Shown: piece by piece, positions 60,400 to 64,000 of the stretch
How the letters are laid out: each line of letters begins with the position of its first letter
Position numbering within the stretch: position 1 is the first letter of the stretch
Assembly (NCBI RefSeq): GCF_016461715.1
Contig: NZ_JAEMUI010000003.1
Span: 186,001-250,000, forward strand
Reading direction: 5' to 3'
Length of the DNA: 64,000 nt
DNA from: Marinomonas spartinae
GTDB taxonomy: Bacteria > Pseudomonadota > Gammaproteobacteria > Pseudomonadales > Marinomonadaceae
Program-made: the position numbers and the translations under genes
The notes under the pieces: generated by a model
Told to the model about the DNA's origin: nothing
What the model saw: the letters and a program-made list of their open reading frames with translations, nothing else
Database searches by the model: none

Positions 60400-61023
60400 A
60401 TGCTCAGTCGATATTATCTCTGTGTAGCGGTGGCACTATCTTGTTTGTTAACGGGCTGTGCGACAGCCGTTGTGCCAAGTAATGAATATCTCTTGATGGA
60501 TCATGATGGCGAAGCTACGACATCAATGTCGTCGGACTCGTTCAGTAAAAAGCAGCCTGATAAAAAACAACAGGTTGTACAAATTCAGTTGTTACCTATT
60601 CGGGTGGCTGACTACCTTGCGGGCAATGAAATGGTGCTAGTGTCTAAACAAGGCGAAGTGTTTCGGTCTCAACAAAACTTGTGGGCAGAGCCATTAGGGC
60701 CTCAATTGAGTCGACTCACCTTGCAAGCCTTGATTAAGCGTATGCCAAATATTGAGTGGTTTGGACCACAGGATTTGGTCTCTTCATCAGAGCGTTTAAG
60801 CATAGATGTTGATTCATTCTATGGCGACCTTAATGGGGAGGTTCATGTTGCGGGGCGCTGGAGACTAATTTCGTCTTCGGGGCAGATACTGATTTCAAAA
60901 GAGTTTGTTGCCCAAGGGCGTTTGCCAAAAAGCGGCTATCCAGCCCTTGTGCAAACCCTTGGTAAAGTGTGGTTTCAAAAAGTAATCGACCCCATGGTGA
61001 AGACCCTTGAGGTTGCTGATTAA
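60400..61023 (+). CDS. pqiC: PqiC outer-membrane lipoprotein
   Basis: 207 aa. Lipobox LLTGC with C20 lipidated. DUF330/ABC_trans_aux domain: VVQIQLLPIRVADYLAGNEMVL and FRSQQNLWAEPLGPQLSRLTLQAL. Anchors the end of the PqiB tunnel at the outer membrane. Starts 15 bp after pqiB. Confidence 0.92.
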   Translation: MLSRYYLCVAVALSCLLTGCATAVVPSNEYLLMDHDGEATTSMSSDSFSKKQPDKKQQVVQIQLLPIRVADYLAGNEMVLVSKQGEVFRSQQNLWAEPLGPQLSRLTLQALIKRMPNIEWFGPQDLVSSSERLSIDVDSFYGDLNGEVHVAGRWRLISSSGQILISKEFVAQGRLPKSGYPALVQTLGKVWFQKVIDPMVKTLEVAD

Positions 61024-61108
61024 AGGGGCGTTGTTGAGAAAAATAATGCAGAGAAATAAGCAAGTGTTTATTGTTAGTTTTTGTCTATGAAGATCGTTGT
61101 GAGGTATC

Positions 61109-61498
61109 ATGGTTAGCGAATGTGTTTCGTTTCTCTTGATTCGAGATGAGCAGATACTATTAGAAAAAAGAGCGGATGATAAAGCTTCTGATCCTGGTTT
61201 AATCGCTGTTCCTGGTGGTCATATAGAGTCAGGGGAAAGCCAGCTTGAGGCACTGATTCGAGAGTTGAAAGAAGAATTGGATGTGGTACCTGATTCCCAT
61301 CGCTATTTGTGCAGTCTGTATCATCCTACGGACGAGTTACAATTGATTCACTATTATGTGATACCCAGTTGGACAGGTGAGATCAAGTCATTAGAAGCGG
61401 CGGCGGTGTTTTGGCATGATATGCAGAATGCACCGATCGATGTTGCAGCCGATGGTGTTGCTGTGTCGGAATATTTGCGGGTGTATTCTTCACTTTGA
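61109..61498 (+). CDS. NUDIX hydrolase
   Basis: 129 aa. Nudix box present as GGHIESGESQLEALIRELKEELDV (GX5EX7REUXEE), with Leu where Gly is usual near the end. Starts MVSECVSFLLIRDEQILLEKRA as in small MutT-type enzymes. Substrate (8-oxo-dGTP or other NDP-X) cannot be told. Confidence 0.9.
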   Translation: MVSECVSFLLIRDEQILLEKRADDKASDPGLIAVPGGHIESGESQLEALIRELKEELDVVPDSHRYLCSLYHPTDELQLIHYYVIPSWTGEIKSLEAAAVFWHDMQNAPIDVAADGVAVSEYLRVYSSL

Positions 61499-61511
61499 TA
61501 TGTCCATAATA

Positions 61512-61545
61512 AAAAGGATCATTAGCCAATGCTAATGATCCTTTT
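61512..61545. terminator. Bidirectional terminator
   Basis: 15 bp perfect stem (61512-61526 with 61531-61545), four-base loop, A-rich left and T4 right, between the convergent NUDIX and sugar-binding protein genes. Confidence 0.92.
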
Positions 61546-61568
61546 GAAAGGTGAAAAAAGTACCGAAC

Positions 61569-62519
61569 TTAGTATTTAGATAATACAAAAGGTGAGGTGT
61601 AATATTTCACGTTATCTTTGGTAATCAAGTAGCAATCAAACAGTTGTTTTTCAGTCGCTGCGCCTGTTTTTCCTGTACGGATATAGTTATCCGCTTCGTC
61701 AACGGCTTTCGCTGAGAAGATCGCCACAGGTTGAAGAACCGTGTATGCCATTTCACCATCGAGAATCGCGTTTACCGCATCAGGTGAACCATCGAAACCG
61801 CCAACGGTGACTTGTTTTAGTTTGCCCGCTTCTTTTAGTGCAGCAATAGCACCTAACGCCATTTCATCGTTACCACTAATGACACCGTTGATATTTGGAT
61901 GCGCTTGCAAGATGGACTGCATTTTGTTGTAGCCTTGTGTGCGGTTCCAGTTAGCCACTTCTTCAGCCACTTTCTTCAGATCAGGGTATTGTGACAATAC
62001 GGTTTTATAACCATTAGAGCGAGTGGCCGCATTGTTATCGGATGGCGCGCCAAACAACTCAACATAGTTACCTGTGTCGCCGATGCTATCAACAAATTGC
62101 GCCGCACCAAGGGCAGCCCCTTGTGCGTTGTTTGATACTAGCTGCGCTTTGGCCAACCCTTTTTGGTTGATCTCGGCATTGATTAAAAACACGGGGATAC
62201 CCGCTTTTACCGCCTTACGAACAGAGCCGATAGACCCATCCGCATTAGCCGGATCAAGAATAATAGCCACCGCTTTGTTGGTGATGGCGGTATCGATTAG
62301 ATTGCTTTCTGTATTGGTATCGCCTTTATGGGCGGAAACTGTTGCCGTGTAACCGAGCTTTTCTGCTTCCGCTTTGGCGGTTTGCCCTTCTGTGTACCAG
62401 TATGGGTTAGATGGGTCATTGACGATGATAGACATCAACCCACCTGCCCATACATGGCTTGCCATTAAACCTAAGCCTGCTACAGAAGCTAACAGTAAAC
62501 TTTTCGTCGTCTTTAACAT
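61569..62519 (-). CDS. Sugar ABC transporter periplasmic binding protein
   Basis: 316 aa, RbsB-like type I periplasmic binding protein. Signal peptide ends SHVWA. Two-lobe fold with IVNDPSNPYWYTEGQTAKAEAEKLGY at the start and VISGNDEMALGAIAALKEAGK in the second lobe. The ligand may be a pentose or a polyol such as erythritol; that is inference from overall resemblance. Last gene of a leftward ATPase-permease-binding protein set. Confidence 0.92.
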   Translation of the reverse strand: MLKTTKSLLLASVAGLGLMASHVWAGGLMSIIVNDPSNPYWYTEGQTAKAEAEKLGYTATVSAHKGDTNTESNLIDTAITNKAVAIILDPANADGSIGSVRKAVKAGIPVFLINAEINQKGLAKAQLVSNNAQGAALGAAQFVDSIGDTGNYVELFGAPSDNNAATRSNGYKTVLSQYPDLKKVAEEVANWNRTQGYNKMQSILQAHPNINGVISGNDEMALGAIAALKEAGKLKQVTVGGFDGSPDAVNAILDGEMAYTVLQPVAIFSAKAVDEADNYIRTGKTGAATEKQLFDCYLITKDNVKYYTSPFVLSKY

Positions 62520-62630
62520 GATAGTGCTCCAATTTATTGTTATTGTCTTTGCCGAGTAACGGCAGGTGCTTTACAGCAAGTTGTGTTTCGTTTGAGACAA
62601 ATTTGCTATAAAAATTTAAGTATCATCGAA

Positions 62631-63680
62631 CTATTTTCCCTTTTTACCGTATTGCAAACTGTTTAGGAGTACGGCCAAAACGATCACGGACCCCGTAAAT
62701 ACCGTTTGCCAATAGGAAGATACACCGATGATGACTAAGCCATCTGATAAATAGCCGATGACAAGCGCACCAAGCAAGGTGCCTTGTACATTACCTCGTC
62801 CTCCTGTTAGGGCAGCACCGCCAATGACAACAGCGGCAATGGCTGTTAACTCGTAGGTAGTACCTGCTGTTGGTCCTGCTGAGGTCAACTGTGATGATAG
62901 AACGAGCCCTGCAATCGCTGCGCATATACCAGACAGTACATAAACGGTTATTTTGACGCGTTTAATCGGCACACCAGATAAGTCTGCTGCTTGTTCGTTA
63001 CCACCGGATGCATACAGCCAACGGCCAAAGGCGGTTCGACTAAGCATGATCCCGCAGAGCAGGGTGACGACGATGAAAATGATGACACTAATTGGAATAT
63101 TGGCAATTCGATTAAATCCTAGCCAGTCGAAACCAGTATTACCCAACGACGGATCGCCTTCTAATTTGTTAAAGGTCAACCCATTCGTCATTAACAGTGC
63201 CGCACCACGAGCAACATAGAGAGTACCTAATGTGGCAACAAAGGCGGGTACATTGAATCGGGCAATCAGTACGCCGTTCACCAGCCCGACGAACGCGCCT
63301 AAGGCACAGGTTAAAACAACGACGACCCATAAGGAGGGATATAATGTGATGCCCAGTGCTTGGATATTTACTCCTTGCATCAAAAAGCCAGCAAACACAC
63401 CGCTTAGCCCCAATGTAGAGCCAACCGACAAATCAATTCCACCGTTAAGTATGACCAATAGCATGCCCATCGCCAGTAAGCCATAAATCGCTACATGTGA
63501 AGACATGATTAAAAAGTTATTCACCGTAAAATAGTTTGGTGACATAAACGAAAAAAAGACGATGATGGCGATCAAGGCAAAAAAGGCTCGGCCTTCTAAT
63601 AATAACCGACCAATATCAACTTTCTTGGCAGGGGAGGTTGCCTTATTTAGGGTTTGTTCTTGTTGTGCTGACATGATCAC
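62631..63680 (-). CDS. Sugar ABC transporter permease (RbsC type)
   Basis: 349 aa, eight to ten membrane segments, BPD_transp_2 family. GGIDLSVGSTLGLSG, ARFNVPAFVATLGTLYVARG and AIAAVVIGGAALTGGRGNVQGTLLGAL are the family's blocks. It lies between the ATPase (22 bp upstream) and binding-protein (111 bp downstream) genes. Confidence 0.95.
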   Translation of the reverse strand: MIMSAQQEQTLNKATSPAKKVDIGRLLLEGRAFFALIAIIVFFSFMSPNYFTVNNFLIMSSHVAIYGLLAMGMLLVILNGGIDLSVGSTLGLSGVFAGFLMQGVNIQALGITLYPSLWVVVVLTCALGAFVGLVNGVLIARFNVPAFVATLGTLYVARGAALLMTNGLTFNKLEGDPSLGNTGFDWLGFNRIANIPISVIIFIVVTLLCGIMLSRTAFGRWLYASGGNEQAADLSGVPIKRVKITVYVLSGICAAIAGLVLSSQLTSAGPTAGTTYELTAIAAVVIGGAALTGGRGNVQGTLLGALVIGYLSDGLVIIGVSSYWQTVFTGSVIVLAVLLNSLQYGKKGK

Positions 63681-63702
63681 ACTCCAGAATATTGTTATTT
63701 TT

Positions 63703-64000
63703 TTAATCTTTTATGGCTTCGCCTGAAGCGGCCATGATTTTTTCTTTACTGACGTTGGCGTTAAACTCGGCCGCAATTTTGCCCTTGTTCATGACGATAA
63801 TACGATGGGCGATACTTAAGCACTCTGCGACTTCTGAGGTAGAGTAAACAACGGCGAGTCCTTGTTTTGCGCGTTCCGCAAGTAATCTAAAAACTTCCGC
63901 TTTCGCGCCAATATCAATGCCCCTGCTGGGTTCGTCTAATAATAGAACGTTTGGATGAGTGGCCAACATCTTGCCAATGACGACTTTTTGTTGGTTGCCA
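63703..64000 (-). CDS. Sugar ABC transporter ATPase, C-terminal part
   Basis: The last 98 codons of an RbsA-type ATPase; the gene runs off the window edge. Visible in the second nucleotide-binding domain are the end of the ABC signature (GNQQKVVIGKML), Walker B LLLDEPSRGIDIG, and the switch region VVYSTSEVAECL, where the usual histidine is replaced by Glu/Val as in other second domains of this family. Confidence 0.93.
   Translation of the reverse strand, partial: GNQQKVVIGKMLATHPNVLLLDEPSRGIDIGAKAEVFRLLAERAKQGLAVVYSTSEVAECLSIAHRIIVMNKGKIAAEFNANVSKEKIMAASGEAIKD

Overview
The window looks like chromosomal DNA of a marine gammaproteobacterium of the Oceanospirillales, most like Marinomonas. This rests on recognised gene content and order (rnfABCDGE-nth, metG divergent from mrp-dcd, opgGH, fucP-type transporter, amt-glnK) and a moderately AT-rich composition judged by eye; no database was searched. 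It is gene-dense. I saw no tRNA, rRNA, insertion sequence, prophage or CRISPR array.

Layout. 1-1.4 kb: a two-component pair with a membrane histidine kinase resembling the CAI-1/LAI-1 receptors CqsS/LqsS. 1.6-8.4 kb: leftward rnfABCDGE-nth operon; RnfC carries a long four-repeat tail. 8.6-12.7 kb: metG (leftward), mrp and dcd (rightward). 12.9-15.8 kb: a porin and a PAS-GGDEF protein, separated by a 0.9 kb gap with NtrC-like sites and a sigma-54-type promoter. 16-25.4 kb: mixed housekeeping and accessory genes (ilvE, glycosyltransferase, two methyltransferases, purine permease, a PhzS-like flavin monooxygenase with a Dabb partner, small conserved proteins, a TraB/GumN protein). 25.7 kb: COG0523 GTPase with a His-rich metal-binding stretch.

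26.9-37.9 kb is a fatty-acid/acyl-CoA degradation block, all rightward: acyl-CoA dehydrogenase, SCP2 protein, FadD, DUF2889 protein, enoyl-CoA hydratase, EtfBA, FadB, FadA. FadD activates the acid, the dehydrogenase passes electrons to Etf, and FadBA completes hydration, oxidation and thiolysis. 38.2-42.9 kb: katG, a FucP-family sugar symporter and a DUF2127 membrane protein. 42.9-47.2 kb has a nitrogen theme: an HpxO-type urate hydroxylase, then amt and glnK under a good sigma-54 promoter with an upstream NtrC-like site; an N-terminally shortened fructosamine-kinase-like gene lies divergent from hpxO.

47.4-53.2 kb: membrane acyltransferase, apbE, marC, a small hypothetical, cytochrome b561, rluF and a GNAT acetyltransferase. 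53.2-61 kb: envelope genes, with leftward opgGH (osmoregulated periplasmic glucan) divergent from pqiABC (MCE-type lipid transport). 61.1-64 kb: a NUDIX hydrolase and a leftward sugar ABC transporter (ATPase cut by the window edge, permease, binding protein).

Many genes end at perfect-stem hairpins, listed individually. Several start sites were moved from the longest frame to one with a better ribosome binding site or family fit; the reasons are in each entry.
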